Shown here: positions 1 to 8,169 of the stretch, piece by piece
Numbering within the stretch: the first letter of the stretch is position 1
Layout: the number at the start of each line of letters is the position of its first letter
The notes under the pieces: model-generated
Databases searched by the model: none
Told to the model about the DNA's origin: nothing
The model's input: only the letters and a program-made list of their open reading frames with translations
Made by a program: the position numbers and the translations under genes
Assembly (NCBI RefSeq): GCF_001039005.1
Contig: NZ_LDWR01000026.1
Span: 51,806-115,805 of the forward strand
Source: Burkholderia cepacia
GTDB lineage: Bacteria; Pseudomonadota; Gammaproteobacteria; Burkholderiales; Burkholderiaceae
Reading direction: 5' to 3'
Length of the DNA: 64,000 bases

Positions 1-377
1 TCGGCATCCGGCTGCTGATGTCGAAGGGGTCGCTCGACGTCGCCGCCGCGCACGGCGGCGCGGCGCCCGAGCGCAACGCGTCGATCTTCGCGAAGAGCTT
101 CCTGACCGCGGTGACGAACCCGAAGGGTTATCTGTTCTTCTCGGCGTTCCTGCCGCAGTTCCTCGATCCGTCCACGCCGCTCGCGCCGCAATACGTCGCG
201 CTCGCGGTCACGTTCGCGCTGCTCGACGGCGTCGTGATGTTCGGCTACGCGCTGCTCGGCGCACGCGCGGTGCGGCTGCTCAAGCGCGCCGGCGCGCTGT
301 GGCTCGAACGTACGTGCGGCGCGATGCTGCTCGCGCTCGCCGGTTCGCTGGCGTTGTATCGGCGTCATGCCGCGTAG
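1..377 (+). CDS. LysE-family amino acid exporter, C-terminal part
   Basis: The gene enters from outside the window, so only the last 125 or so codons are seen; the frame is open from base 3. The fragment has the typical second half of a LysE/RhtB exporter: the conserved stretch TAVTNPKGYLFFSAFLPQF near the middle of the fold, followed by two hydrophobic helices and a basic tail. Family members are inner-membrane exporters of amino acids or related metabolites, about 205-215 residues long; the substrate cannot be told from this part. It lies 12 bases before a GNAT acetyltransferase on the same strand and could be cotranscribed with it. The ATG at 18 is internal, because the preceding codons continue the family alignment. 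Confidence 0.9.
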   Translation, partial: GIRLLMSKGSLDVAAAHGGAAPERNASIFAKSFLTAVTNPKGYLFFSAFLPQFLDPSTPLAPQYVALAVTFALLDGVVMFGYALLGARAVRLLKRAGALWLERTCGAMLLALAGSLALYRRHAA

Positions 378-389
378 CGGTCGGTTCCG

Positions 390-926
390 ATGAGAATCGC
401 CGCACCGCCCCGCTCCGGCTTTCCCGGCCTGTCGCTCAGGCAGCTCGAACGCACCGATCTCGACGCGTGGTACGCGTACCTGTCGAACCCCGACGTCGTC
501 CGCCACACGAGCTGGAACCTGCGCTCGCGCGACGATCTGCTGCCGCTGTTCGACAGCATCGAATCGGCCAACCCCGATTCGGTCCGGCGTCTCGCCGTGA
601 CCGACGACGCATCGGGCGCGCTCGCCGGGACGATCGGGCTGCATACCGTGTCCAGCGCGAACCGCTCGGCGGAGATCGCGTACGATCTCGCGCCATCGCA
701 CTGGGGGCGCGGAATCGCGAGCGCGCTGTGCGCGGCCGTCACCGCATGGGCGTTCGCGGAGGGCGGCTTCATGCGGATGCAGGGTGTCGTGCTGACCAGC
801 AACGCCGGCTCCGCGCGCGTGCTGCAGAAGTGCGGCTATCGCTACGAAGGGTTGTTGCGCGCGTACAAGATGGTGCGCGGCACGCCGGGCGATTTCGCGA
901 TGTACGCGCGCCTCGCGACCGACTGA
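390..926 (+). CDS. GNAT N-acetyltransferase, RimJ/RimL type
   Basis: The 178-residue protein has the GNAT fold of the RimJ/RimL branch, cytoplasmic enzymes that move an acetyl group from acetyl-CoA to an amine. The N-terminal part, LRQLERTDLDAWYAYLSNPD, is the usual opening of this branch. The acetyl-CoA loop is HWGRGIASAL at about residues 110-119, and the C-terminal LQKCGYRYEGLLR is the typical family ending. The length is normal for the family. The substrate is not predictable; ribosomal-protein N-termini, antibiotics and small amines are all known substrates of relatives. It sits 12 bases after a LysE exporter and about 90 bases before a phosphoesterase. Confidence 0.85.
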   Translation: MRIAAPPRSGFPGLSLRQLERTDLDAWYAYLSNPDVVRHTSWNLRSRDDLLPLFDSIESANPDSVRRLAVTDDASGALAGTIGLHTVSSANRSAEIAYDLAPSHWGRGIASALCAAVTAWAFAEGGFMRMQGVVLTSNAGSARVLQKCGYRYEGLLRAYKMVRGTPGDFAMYARLATD

Positions 927-1015
927 CGCGCAACACACGGCATCACCCGCTGGCGCCATTGGACGGGCCGCGCCGAATTGGCGACAATCGCCGTTCCCCT
1001 CCTCGACGCCCCGCC

Positions 1016-1750
1016 ATGAAAATCGCCGCGCTCTCCGACATCCACGGCAATCTCGCCGCGCTCGACGCAGTGCTCGATGACGTCCGCCGCCGCGGCGCCG
1101 ACGTGATCGTCAATCTCGGCGACATCGTGTCGGGCGCGCTCCATCCGGCCGAGACGGCCGACCGCCTGATCGCGCTCGACCTGCCGACCGTCAAGGGCAA
1201 TCACGAACGGCAGTTGCTCAGCGGCGATCGCGAGTCGATGCGGCTGTCGGATCGCTGGGCGCACGACACGCTGCGCGCCGATCATCTCGCATGGATCGCC
1301 ACGCTGCCCGAACGCGTGACGCTCGACGACGACGTGCTGATGGTGCACGGCACGCCGGCCAGCGACCTCATCTACTTCCTCGAAACGGTCACGCCCGGCG
1401 GCTGCCGCGCGGCAACGCCCGATGAAATCGCGCAGCGCGCGGGCGACGAGCCGGCATCGCTGATCCTGTGCGGCCACACGCACGTGCCGCGCACGGCGAA
1501 GCTCGACGACGGCCGGCTGATCGTCAACCCGGGCAGCGTCGGGCTGCAGGCGTACACGGACGATCTGCCGCATCCGCACCGCATCGAGACGGGCTCGCCG
1601 CATGCACGCTACGCGATGGTGTCGCGCACGGCGGCCGGCTGGAACGTCGAATTCCACGCGGTCGAATACGACTGGCAAACGGCCGCCGCCACCGCGGCAT
1701 CGCGCGGGCGCGACGACTGGACCATCGCGCTGCGCACCGGCCGGTGCTGA
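1016..1750 (+). CDS. Metallophosphoesterase, YfcE-like
   Basis: This 244-residue cytoplasmic protein is a calcineurin-type metallophosphoesterase. The metal-binding motifs are all visible in order: DIHGNLAAL at the N-terminus, NLGDIVSG, GNHE, and CGHTHVP followed by VNPGSVG. It should use two divalent metals to hydrolyse a phosphodiester or phosphomonoester; the natural substrate is unknown for most of this branch. The reading frame is open far upstream, but the ATG at 1016 is the right start. It begins exactly at the first beta strand (MKIAALSDIHG), and anything upstream would overlap the acetyltransferase gene. An alpha/beta hydrolase follows after 52 bases. Confidence 0.9.
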   Translation: MKIAALSDIHGNLAALDAVLDDVRRRGADVIVNLGDIVSGALHPAETADRLIALDLPTVKGNHERQLLSGDRESMRLSDRWAHDTLRADHLAWIATLPERVTLDDDVLMVHGTPASDLIYFLETVTPGGCRAATPDEIAQRAGDEPASLILCGHTHVPRTAKLDDGRLIVNPGSVGLQAYTDDLPHPHRIETGSPHARYAMVSRTAAGWNVEFHAVEYDWQTAAATAASRGRDDWTIALRTGRC

Positions 1751-1802
1751 CGCGCTCGCGCCGCCCCGTCACCCCGCTTCATCGATCGAAAACCGACTCG
1801 CC

Positions 1803-2414
1803 ATGCCCGTTCCGTCGCAACTGCTCTTCCTGCCCGGCGCGTCGGGCAGCACCGCCTTCTGGCAACCGCTGGCCAGCCTGCTGACGCATCCGGCCGAGCG
1901 GCGGATCGTCGCTTATCCGAGCTTCGGCGACACGCCGCGCGATCCGGCCGTCGACGAATTCGACAGCCTCGTCCGTCATGTGCTCGAGACGATCGACCGG
2001 CCGACCGCCGTGATCGCGCAATCGATGGGCGGCGTGATCGCGATGCGCGCGGCGCTCGACAAGCCGGATCTCGTCACGCATCTGGTGCTGACGGTCACGT
2101 CCGGCGGCCTCGACATGGCGGGGCTCGGCGCGCAGGACTGGCGCACCGGCTTCGCCGAAGCGAACCCGCAATTGCCCGACTGGTTCATGACGTTCCGCGC
2201 CGACCTGTCGCAGGACATCGGCCGCATCGCGCAGCCGACGCTGCTGCTGTGGGGCGACGACGATCCGATCAGCCCTGTCGCGGCCGGTCGGCGCTTGCTC
2301 GAACGGCTGCCCGATGCGCAGTTGCATGTCGTATCGGGCGGCCGGCACGATCTCGCGGCCGTGCATGCGCAGGCACTCGCACCGCTCGTCGATGCGCATC
2401 TGCTGCGCGTGTGA
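1803..2414 (+). CDS. Small alpha/beta hydrolase
   Basis: The 203-residue protein is a compact alpha/beta hydrolase. The nucleophile elbow reads AQSMGG (serine near residue 81), the acid is in WGDDDPISP, and the histidine is in GGRHD near the C-terminus, so the catalytic triad is complete. An oxyanion-hole stretch, LPGASGS, lies near the start. It has no signal peptide and no large lid domain, which makes it a short family member. The substrate cannot be assigned. The ATG at 1803 was chosen because the upstream in-frame sequence overlaps the phosphoesterase gene and does not resemble the family. Confidence 0.85.
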   Translation: MPVPSQLLFLPGASGSTAFWQPLASLLTHPAERRIVAYPSFGDTPRDPAVDEFDSLVRHVLETIDRPTAVIAQSMGGVIAMRAALDKPDLVTHLVLTVTSGGLDMAGLGAQDWRTGFAEANPQLPDWFMTFRADLSQDIGRIAQPTLLLWGDDDPISPVAAGRRLLERLPDAQLHVVSGGRHDLAAVHAQALAPLVDAHLLRV

Positions 2415-2435
2415 CGGAACGCGCTGTGGCTTCAG

Positions 2436-2453
2436 CCTCGGCTTCGCCCGAGG
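2436..2453. terminator. Possible hairpin between convergent genes
   Basis: CCTCGG and CCGAGG form a 6-bp stem with a 6-base loop between the convergent hydrolase and histidine kinase genes. There is no T-run, so termination by this hairpin alone is uncertain. Confidence 0.3.
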
Positions 2454-2492
2454 TATGAACCCGAAACCGCGACGCGTACACGCCACGTCGCA

Positions 2493-3815
2493 TCACCCCG
2501 CATTCCTGAGCGTCAGCCTGGCCTCCAGCCCGCCGCCATCCGGCCGATTGGTCAACGTGAGCGTGCCGCCCATCGCAAGCGCGAGTTGCCGCGCGATGGC
2601 AAGACCGAGCCCCGTGCCGCCCGTCTCGCGATTGCGCGACGTCTCCACACGCCGGAACGGTTCGAACACCGCGTCGAGCTGATCGTCCGGGATGCCGGGC
2701 CCGCGATCGAGCACGGCGATGACCGCGCCGCCGTCCGGTGCGGTCTGCACGTCGATCTCGGCCGCGCCCGCGAACTTCAGCGCGTTGTCGACGAGGTTGC
2801 CGACGATGCGGCGCAGCGCCTTCGGCCGCGTGACGAGCGCGAGCGGCGCGCGGCTGTGCAGCGCGACGTCCTGCCCGGCATCCGTGTAGTCGCACACGAT
2901 GCTGTCGAGCAGCGCATCGAGATCGATGCGGCGCGCGGCCTCCTCGGTGCCGTGCAGCGTGCGCGCGTACGCGACGCCCTCCTTCACCAGGTGCTCCATC
3001 TCGATCAGGTCCTGGCGCATCTTCGCGCCCTGCGTGTCGTCGTCCATCACGTCGACACGCAACCGCATCCGCGTGATCGGCGTCTGCAGGTCGTGCGAGA
3101 TCGACGCGAGGATCTGCATGCGCTCGGCCATGTACTGCGCGATGCGGTCCTGCATCGCGTTGAACGCCCGGGCGGCGCGCGCGACCTCGGACGGCCCGCC
3201 CTCGTTCAGGCGCGCGCCCTTCAGGTCGGGGCCGAGCGCGTCGGCGGCCTGCGCGAGCTGCTTGAGCGGGCGCGTCGCGAGCCGCACCGCGAGCCAGCAG
3301 CACGCGGCCAGCACCGCGAGCTGCAGCACGAGCACGACAGGCAGCCAGCCCGACAGCGGCACCGTCGACATCGGATGGATGTCGATCGTCAGCGGCGACC
3401 CGTCGGTCAGGCGCAAATGCACCTGCAGATGCTCGCGGTCGCCGGGGATCGCGTTCGCGGTCAGCGGATAGTCGCCGCCGATGCCGTCGGAAATCGACCG
3501 CTCGACACGCGCCGACAGCCGCGCTTCCGGCGGCGTGCCGGTCTCGCCGGGCCCGAGGATGAACGCATAGCTGCGCCGCCCGAGGCGCGGCAGCCACGCG
3601 GCCCGCTCGGCGGGCGACAGGTGATCGAGCAGCGCGACCGAGCTCGCGACCTCGCGCTCGATGTAGCCCATCATCAGGTTGGTGGTCGCCTGGTCGCGCT
3701 CGGTCATGGTGAGCCAGAACGACAGCGTCTGCGCGAGCGCGAGGCCCACGCACAGGATCAGCGCGAGCCGCGCGAACAGCGAGCGCGGCCAGTGCCACGG
3801 CGTGCGCGCGCTCAT
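2493..3815 (-). CDS. Two-component sensor histidine kinase
   Basis: The 440-residue protein is a classical inner-membrane sensor kinase. One membrane helix lies at about residues 13-36 and a second at about 157-180, bracketing a periplasmic sensor region of roughly 120 residues. A HAMP segment follows. The H-box is SISHDLQTPITRMRLR, the N-box is NLVDNALKF, and the ATP-lid glycine boxes are DRGPGIP and GTGLGLAI. It should autophosphorylate on the H-box histidine and pass the phosphate to the response regulator encoded just upstream. The ATG at 3815 overlaps the stop codon of that regulator as ATGA, indicating translational coupling. The stimulus cannot be predicted; the overall build is that of the EnvZ/RstB group. 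Confidence 0.93.
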   Translation of the reverse strand: MSARTPWHWPRSLFARLALILCVGLALAQTLSFWLTMTERDQATTNLMMGYIEREVASSVALLDHLSPAERAAWLPRLGRRSYAFILGPGETGTPPEARLSARVERSISDGIGGDYPLTANAIPGDREHLQVHLRLTDGSPLTIDIHPMSTVPLSGWLPVVLVLQLAVLAACCWLAVRLATRPLKQLAQAADALGPDLKGARLNEGGPSEVARAARAFNAMQDRIAQYMAERMQILASISHDLQTPITRMRLRVDVMDDDTQGAKMRQDLIEMEHLVKEGVAYARTLHGTEEAARRIDLDALLDSIVCDYTDAGQDVALHSRAPLALVTRPKALRRIVGNLVDNALKFAGAAEIDVQTAPDGGAVIAVLDRGPGIPDDQLDAVFEPFRRVETSRNRETGGTGLGLAIARQLALAMGGTLTLTNRPDGGGLEARLTLRNAG

Positions 3816-4552
3816 GGCGTACCGTCGACGGCGGTCACGGCCGACGAGAACACATAACCCTCGTTGCGCAGCGTCTTGATGTAGCGCGGCTCGCGCGCGC
3901 CGTCGCGTAGGCGCTGGCGCAGCCGGCTCACGAGCAGGTCGATCGAGCGGTCGAACGGATCGGACTGCCGCCCCTGCGTGAGGTTGAGCAACTGGTCGCG
4001 CGTCAGCACGCGCTGCGGATGGTCGAGGAACACGCGCAGCAGCCGGTATTCGGCGCCGCTCAGTGCGACCAGCGTGCCTTCGGTATCGAGCAGGTGGCGC
4101 CCCGTCGTGTCGAGCCGCCATTCGCCGAACGCGAGCATCTCGGCCGTTTCCGTCACCTGCATGCCGGGCGGCAGCATGCGCGCGCGGCGCAGCACCGAGC
4201 GGATCCGCGCGAGCAGCTCGCGCACCGCGAACGGCTTGGCGAGGTAGTCGTCGGCGCCCATCTCGAGGCCGATGATGCGGTCGGTTTCCTCGCCGCGCGC
4301 GGTCAGCATCAGCACCGGCACCGTGCGGAACTTGCCGGCGCGCAGGTCGCGGCACAGCGTGAGGCCGTCCTCGCCCGGCAGCATCAGGTCGAGCACGATC
4401 AGGTCGGGCGCGCCGTCGTCCAGCACGTTGCGCATCTCGCGGCCGTTCGCGGCCAGCGACACGCGCATGCCGTTCTTCTCCAGGTAGTCCGCGATCAGTT
4501 CGCGGATCGCGCGATCGTCGTCGACGATCAGCACGTGGTCGATCTTGTCCAT
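3812..4552 (-). CDS. OmpR-family response regulator
   Basis: This 246-residue DNA-binding response regulator is the partner of the overlapping histidine kinase gene. The receiver domain (residues 1-120) has the acidic pocket VDDD at 10-13, the phosphoacceptor Asp55 in VLDLMLPGEDG, and the conserved lysine in DYLAKPF. The C-terminal 100 residues form an OmpR-type winged helix, with LSGAEYRLLRVF and the recognition region SIDLLVSRLRQRLRD. The start at 4552 begins directly before the first receiver strand; upstream in-frame sequence is unlike the family. Its targets are unknown. Confidence 0.93.
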   Translation of the reverse strand: MDKIDHVLIVDDDRAIRELIADYLEKNGMRVSLAANGREMRNVLDDGAPDLIVLDLMLPGEDGLTLCRDLRAGKFRTVPVLMLTARGEETDRIIGLEMGADDYLAKPFAVRELLARIRSVLRRARMLPPGMQVTETAEMLAFGEWRLDTTGRHLLDTEGTLVALSGAEYRLLRVFLDHPQRVLTRDQLLNLTQGRQSDPFDRSIDLLVSRLRQRLRDGAREPRYIKTLRNEGYVFSSAVTAVDGTP

Positions 4553-4790
4553 GAGTCGGTATCGGGTATCGGTGTCGTGGTGTTCGGGCTGGCGATGTCC
4601 GCTTTTATACCGCACGGCGGGCACGCGTTTGTATCCCAATGTATCGCGCCGCGGTGACGACACACAACATTGCACACGCGTGGCTCGCCGGACACATCGC
4701 AGATACGTCGGCGCAGCTTAATGGGGCCTGTCGAACGAAACCCGTCCGGCCGCCGCGCCCGAGCGGCGGCCTCCCGATCAGGAGAACGCC

Positions 4791-5363
4791 ATGCTGCCCC
4801 GACTCAAGACCGCCGCCCTCGTCATCGCCCTCGCCGCCACGGCCGGGCTTGCCGCCTTCGCGGGCACCCGCGACGACGCGGGCCCGCAGGCGTCGATGCC
4901 CGGCACGTCGGCGCCCGACTTCACGGGCATCGACCGCTGGCACAACAGCGCGCCGCTGACGCTCGGCCAGTTGCACGGCAAGGTCGTGCTCGTCGATTTC
5001 TGGACGTACTCGTGCATCAACTGCATTCATACGATTCCGTACGTGAAAGACTGGTACCGGAAGTATCGCGACCAGGGGCTCGTCGTGGTCGGCGTGCATA
5101 CGCCCGAATATCCGTTCGAGCGCGACGCGGGCAACGTCGCCGATGCGATCAAGCGCTTCGGCATCCAGTATCCGGTCGCGCAGGACAACCGCTACGACAC
5201 GTGGCGCGCGTACGGCAACCAGTACTGGCCCGCGCTGTACCTGATCGATGCGAACGGGAAGGTCGTCTATACGCGTTATGGCGAAGGCGAATACGACAAG
5301 ACGGAGGCGGCGATCCGCGGTGCGCTCGCGCAGGCGGGAACCGCGGTGGAACGGACGCAGTAG
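4791..5363 (+). CDS. Exported thioredoxin-like thiol-disulfide protein
   Basis: The 190-residue protein has an N-terminal hydrophobic signal or anchor (about residues 6-24) and then a thioredoxin fold of the TlpA/AhpC-like type. The redox motif is CINC, in FWTYSCINCIHTIPYVK at about residues 75-78. This WxYxCxNC form is typical of the soluble domain of DipZ-like proteins. The domain should act in the periplasm in disulfide reduction or isomerisation. A good ribosome-binding site (AGGAG) lies seven bases before the ATG. It is transcribed away from the two-component genes. No CcdA/DsbD-like membrane partner is adjacent, so its electron donor is unclear. Confidence 0.85.
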   Translation: MLPRLKTAALVIALAATAGLAAFAGTRDDAGPQASMPGTSAPDFTGIDRWHNSAPLTLGQLHGKVVLVDFWTYSCINCIHTIPYVKDWYRKYRDQGLVVVGVHTPEYPFERDAGNVADAIKRFGIQYPVAQDNRYDTWRAYGNQYWPALYLIDANGKVVYTRYGEGEYDKTEAAIRGALAQAGTAVERTQ

Positions 5364-5525
5364 AAGGCAGCTGAGGCCTACGGAAAACGATTCGGCAATT
5401 GCAGCACGCTGTTTTGCCCGCAACAGTCGATGGCTGAAACGTTTCATCTCAAATCATCCTATCAATATCGAGATGCGTTATGGCGCCGCACAGCTACGAT
5501 TACTGCTTTCGGAGAGGGCCAAACA

Positions 5526-6107
5526 ATGAATAGAAGAATTGCAGTTGTTGGCGATCGTCTTTCTAGCGGCGGGACAATTAGCCCATACGGTGGCCCGCAA
5601 TTCCTCGTGCACGGCCATCAGGCAGCCCTGATTGGGGGAAGTGCATTGTGCACCGCATGCCAAAGCATTGGCACCATCGCAAAAGCAGGCGGCCCGTATC
5701 GACTCAAGTTCCGGGGAGAAGTCGCGCTAGACGACGATGTCGTCCTGTGTGGTTGCCCGACTCCACCTCGCATCGTTGCATTGCTTGCCGGTGAAGCGTG
5801 GTGCTGTGATGGGCTAAAGAGCCTCGGTGAAGTCGTTTCGAGCCGCACGACAACGGGAGGCGTCGCGTCGATCAGGAAAGGCGCATTTCACCATCAAGTC
5901 GCGGCGACGGTGACCCGCGGTGCTATTGCCAGGCCAGAAGGCTATCCGTACTACATCGAGACAACGGACGGACGCGTACATTCCGGCGTGCTCGATGCGA
6001 GCGGCGAGCTACCACGCATCCATACCGGCGATGACTCAGGAGAGTTCACCGTCTATTGGGGGGACGAGGCCATTGCCAAGCAACACGGCGGGGTAAGGCA
6101 TGCCTAA
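5526..6107 (+). CDS. PAAR-domain protein, type VI secretion spike tip
   Basis: The 193-residue protein starts with a PAAR domain (about residues 1-85). Visible signs are GDRLSSGGTI, the glycine-rich HGHQAALIGGSALC and the later VVLCGCPTPP, with cysteines and histidines suited to metal binding at the spike point. PAAR proteins sharpen the VgrG spike of the type VI secretion system and carry effectors. The roughly 90-residue C-terminal extension probably serves as the docking part for the next gene. A GGAGAGGG ribosome-binding site supports the ATG at 5526. The gene overlaps the following amidase gene by 8 bases. No VgrG or other secretion structural gene is in the window. Base composition is clearly AT-richer than the flanks, which suggests acquisition. 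Confidence 0.85.
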   Translation: MNRRIAVVGDRLSSGGTISPYGGPQFLVHGHQAALIGGSALCTACQSIGTIAKAGGPYRLKFRGEVALDDDVVLCGCPTPPRIVALLAGEAWCCDGLKSLGEVVSSRTTTGGVASIRKGAFHHQVAATVTRGAIARPEGYPYYIETTDGRVHSGVLDASGELPRIHTGDDSGEFTVYWGDEAIAKQHGGVRHA

Positions 6108-6732
6108 TCCCGCCACGAAGGTCCGCACGATCGACACACCGAAATCAAAGAAGCCGGTACAACTCAAAGCGCTATCCTTTCAGGAGCTTTGGAACGCGTA
6201 CCCGACGAAAGACCCCTACGACGACCCTACCGGCGAGTACGAGAACCAATGCGCCATTCGCATGAGCGTTACGTTTCACAACGTTGGTAGCGATATGAAG
6301 TCGTTTTCGCAGAATGTGTTAAAACCGATGCCTGGCAAGAAGACGCTGGGCCGTTTGATTCTGAACGGAAAAGCGACCGCGACCCGCGCTTACGAACTGG
6401 CCGAATGGTTGAAGCTTCGTCCATTTCTAGGTGTGGGAAAACCGGAAAACATCACCGGGCCGGAATGGCAAAACAAGGTAAAAGGACGAACCGGTATTAT
6501 CTATTTTTTCGGGTATTGGCGACAGGAAGGTGACTCCGCCGGCGCATTGAGCGGCGGTCACATCGACTTGTGGAACAAAGATACGCTTACTCCGTCTTTC
6601 GCTTCATTCTGGCGATTTCGTGTTGGAGCTAGTACGATGCCGAATTTTCGTTCATGGCTATCAGGAGGAACTGAAAATTGGATTTCAGACCTATCCGAAT
6701 CAAAAGAGATAATTTTTTGGGAGATTAAATGA
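6100..6732 (+). CDS. tae4: Type VI secretion amidase effector, Tae4 family
   Basis: This 210-residue protein matches the Tae4 family of peptidoglycan amidases, which are injected by type VI secretion and cut the D-Glu-mDAP bond of the target cell wall. The catalytic cysteine (Cys51) is in ENQCAIRMS and the catalytic histidine (His154) in SGGHIDLWN. The family opening LSFQELWNAYP lies at about residues 25-35. The hydrophobic strand GRTGIIYFFGYW before the histidine also fits. There is no signal peptide, as expected for a PAAR-delivered effector. It overlaps the PAAR gene by 8 bases and the next gene by 4 bases (ATGA), so the three are translationally coupled. The recognition rests on the motifs and layout as I read them. 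Confidence 0.85.
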   Translation: MPNPATKVRTIDTPKSKKPVQLKALSFQELWNAYPTKDPYDDPTGEYENQCAIRMSVTFHNVGSDMKSFSQNVLKPMPGKKTLGRLILNGKATATRAYELAEWLKLRPFLGVGKPENITGPEWQNKVKGRTGIIYFFGYWRQEGDSAGALSGGHIDLWNKDTLTPSFASFWRFRVGASTMPNFRSWLSGGTENWISDLSESKEIIFWEIK

Positions 6733-7082
6733 AGCGTATGGCTTTCGCTGCTCTAGGCATTGTGTGGGGCTTGCTCGTTGCATGGGCGTGCCTCTATGCT
6801 TTTAGCATTCTCCCCAGGCCAGAAGTTCCGCTCTCTCACGTGACCGGATGCGGCGACATGGAACACTGCGCACCTCACTGGAAATTTGTAACGGGTCTAC
6901 TCGTTACGACTTTGTGGCCATCGGTCATCTTTGCGACACTTAATATTTTTGCTTATCGGCGTTGGTCGCCACGCGAATGGCGCATCAAGTTCGCGGCTAC
7001 GACGCTGTTCATCGTCTTGGTCCATCTATTTTTTTACGTTTCCCCCTACCTATGGCTTCTCGACCGATGGCTTGTCAAATAG
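6729..7082 (+). CDS. Small membrane protein, candidate Tae4 immunity protein
   Basis: I do not recognise the family of this 117-residue protein. It has three hydrophobic segments, at about residues 5-27, 52-75 and 88-112. The loop between the first two is about 25 residues long and contains two cysteines (GCGDMEHCAPH). Its ATG overlaps the stop of the tae4-like gene. This is the place normally held by the immunity gene, so I infer that it protects the producer from its own amidase. The known Tai4 immunity proteins are soluble periplasmic proteins with signal peptides, so an integral-membrane form would be different. Low GC content is shared with the two upstream genes. An alternative is an unrelated membrane protein caught in the island. 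Confidence 0.55.
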   Translation: MKRMAFAALGIVWGLLVAWACLYAFSILPRPEVPLSHVTGCGDMEHCAPHWKFVTGLLVTTLWPSVIFATLNIFAYRRWSPREWRIKFAATTLFIVLVHLFFYVSPYLWLLDRWLVK

Positions 7083-7401
7083 ACGAACAGCACCATGCCA
7101 CTTAAATTATGAAAATGAAGCGTATAGTTTCTATGTGATACTCATATCAGGTCTCGTCGACTAACCGCCTACCCTCGTTACGGATATCAAGTGAAATAGG
7201 CTGCGGTAGTGCAATGCGGTTTTCGGTTCGGGTTGCGCGTGACGTAGGCACTCATCTACAAGTTCAGTCGTGTTCACTGGGAATAACACCCAACCATATC
7301 GAGAGCGCTTCCCGAGTCATGTGCCGAGATCTATTAACCGACCTCAGCACACGAAATTCGTGTCCCCAAACCGCGCATGCAGCCACCTTGCGGCCGCGGG
7401 A
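7083..7401. other. Intergenic region, end of the AT-rich island
   Basis: No coding sequence is convincing here. The region separates the PAAR/Tae4 cassette from a convergent gene. It includes a 7-bp dyad (ACACGAA-A-TTCGTGT at 7349-7363) of unknown meaning. I see no tRNA, no integrase remnant and no clear terminator. Confidence 0.5.
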
Positions 7402-8046
7402 CTATTCGCCCTTGCGCTCGCTTTCCATCAGCATCGCTTCACCGATCGCGAGATTCCCTTCCGCGACCAGCGCATCTCCGGCACCGCGAATATCCTCGAC
7501 CGCCTTGTTCTGCCCGAGCTTGCGCTTGCCGACGAACCGCGTGATCTCGATCTGCAGCCCGACGATCGACTGCAGCATCGTGTCGAGGTAGTCCTGCGAC
7601 GCGTCGCCCATCTTCCACGGCACCGGCTGCGACGCCTCGTGCGTGCGCGTCAGCCGCGCGACCACGCCGCGCACGAATTTCTCGTCGTCGCGCACCGTGA
7701 TGCGGCCGTGCGCATGCACGACCACGTAATTCCACGTCGGCACCTGCCGGTGCGCCACGTGCTTGCTCGGATACCAGTTCGGCGAGACGTACGCGTCGCC
7801 GGCGCGGAAGATCACGAGCACCTCGTCGCCGTTCGCGACGTCCCGCCAGACCGGATTCGCGCGCGCGACGTGCGCATGCAGCTCGCCGAGCCCGCCGCCG
7901 TTAACGTCGGGCAGCAGCTCGAACGGAATGTGGTTCGCGTCGAGCCCGTTCTTCCCGTGCGTGATCAGGCTGCCGAACGGGTGCTGCACGATCAGCTCGC
8001 GCAGCGCGTCGGGGTTGGGCTCGTTGAAATCGGCGGGGACGTACAT
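7402..8046 (-). CDS. PaiB-like FMN-binding negative regulator
   Basis: The 214-residue protein belongs to the PaiB / FMN-binding negative transcriptional regulator family, which has a split-barrel flavin-binding fold. Typical stretches are PFGSLITHG near residue 25, HVARANPVWRD near 60, and SPNWYPSKHVAHRQVPTWNY at about 92-111. In Bacillus, PaiB represses sporulation and protease genes; in Gram-negative bacteria its role is mostly unknown. The start at 8046 (MYVPADF) is the family's standard N-terminus. It is transcribed divergently from a MocR regulator across a 123-base gap with a dyad. This arrangement suggests the MocR protein controls it. Confidence 0.88.
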   Translation of the reverse strand: MYVPADFNEPNPDALRELIVQHPFGSLITHGKNGLDANHIPFELLPDVNGGGLGELHAHVARANPVWRDVANGDEVLVIFRAGDAYVSPNWYPSKHVAHRQVPTWNYVVVHAHGRITVRDDEKFVRGVVARLTRTHEASQPVPWKMGDASQDYLDTMLQSIVGLQIEITRFVGKRKLGQNKAVEDIRGAGDALVAEGNLAIGEAMLMESERKGE

Positions 8047-8114
8047 GTCGGCTCCACGGTCGTGCGGGGTTGGAAATGGAACAGGCGCGGGCCCGTCATC
8101 CGCCGATTGTGATC

Positions 8115-8146
8115 CCAAACTGGTTTATGCTGTAGAGCCGGTTTGG
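8115..8146. promoter_or_regulatory. Candidate MocR operator in the divergent promoter region
   Basis: CCAAACTGG (8115-8123) and CCGGTTTGG (8138-8146) form an inverted repeat with one mismatch and a 14-base spacer. The same stretch holds the direct repeats CTGGTTT and CCGGTTT, 19 bases apart. It lies just upstream of the MocR start and between the two divergent genes, as expected for autoregulation. Confidence 0.4.
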
Positions 8147-8169
8147 AACAATTTCAGCAGACCAGAATC

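Noticed and set aside
299..1015. Long in-frame extension upstream of the phosphoesterase
   Set aside because: It overlaps the acetyltransferase gene in another frame, is arginine-rich and does not resemble the family; the phosphoesterase fold begins at 1016.
2269..4657. Long arginine/histidine-rich frames opposite the two-component genes
   Set aside because: They are antisense shadows produced by high GC codon bias; the sense strand has complete kinase and regulator motifs.
7349..7363. Short dyad ACACGAA-A-TTCGTGT
   Set aside because: Perfect but short, with no gene start near enough and no second copy seen; it may be chance.
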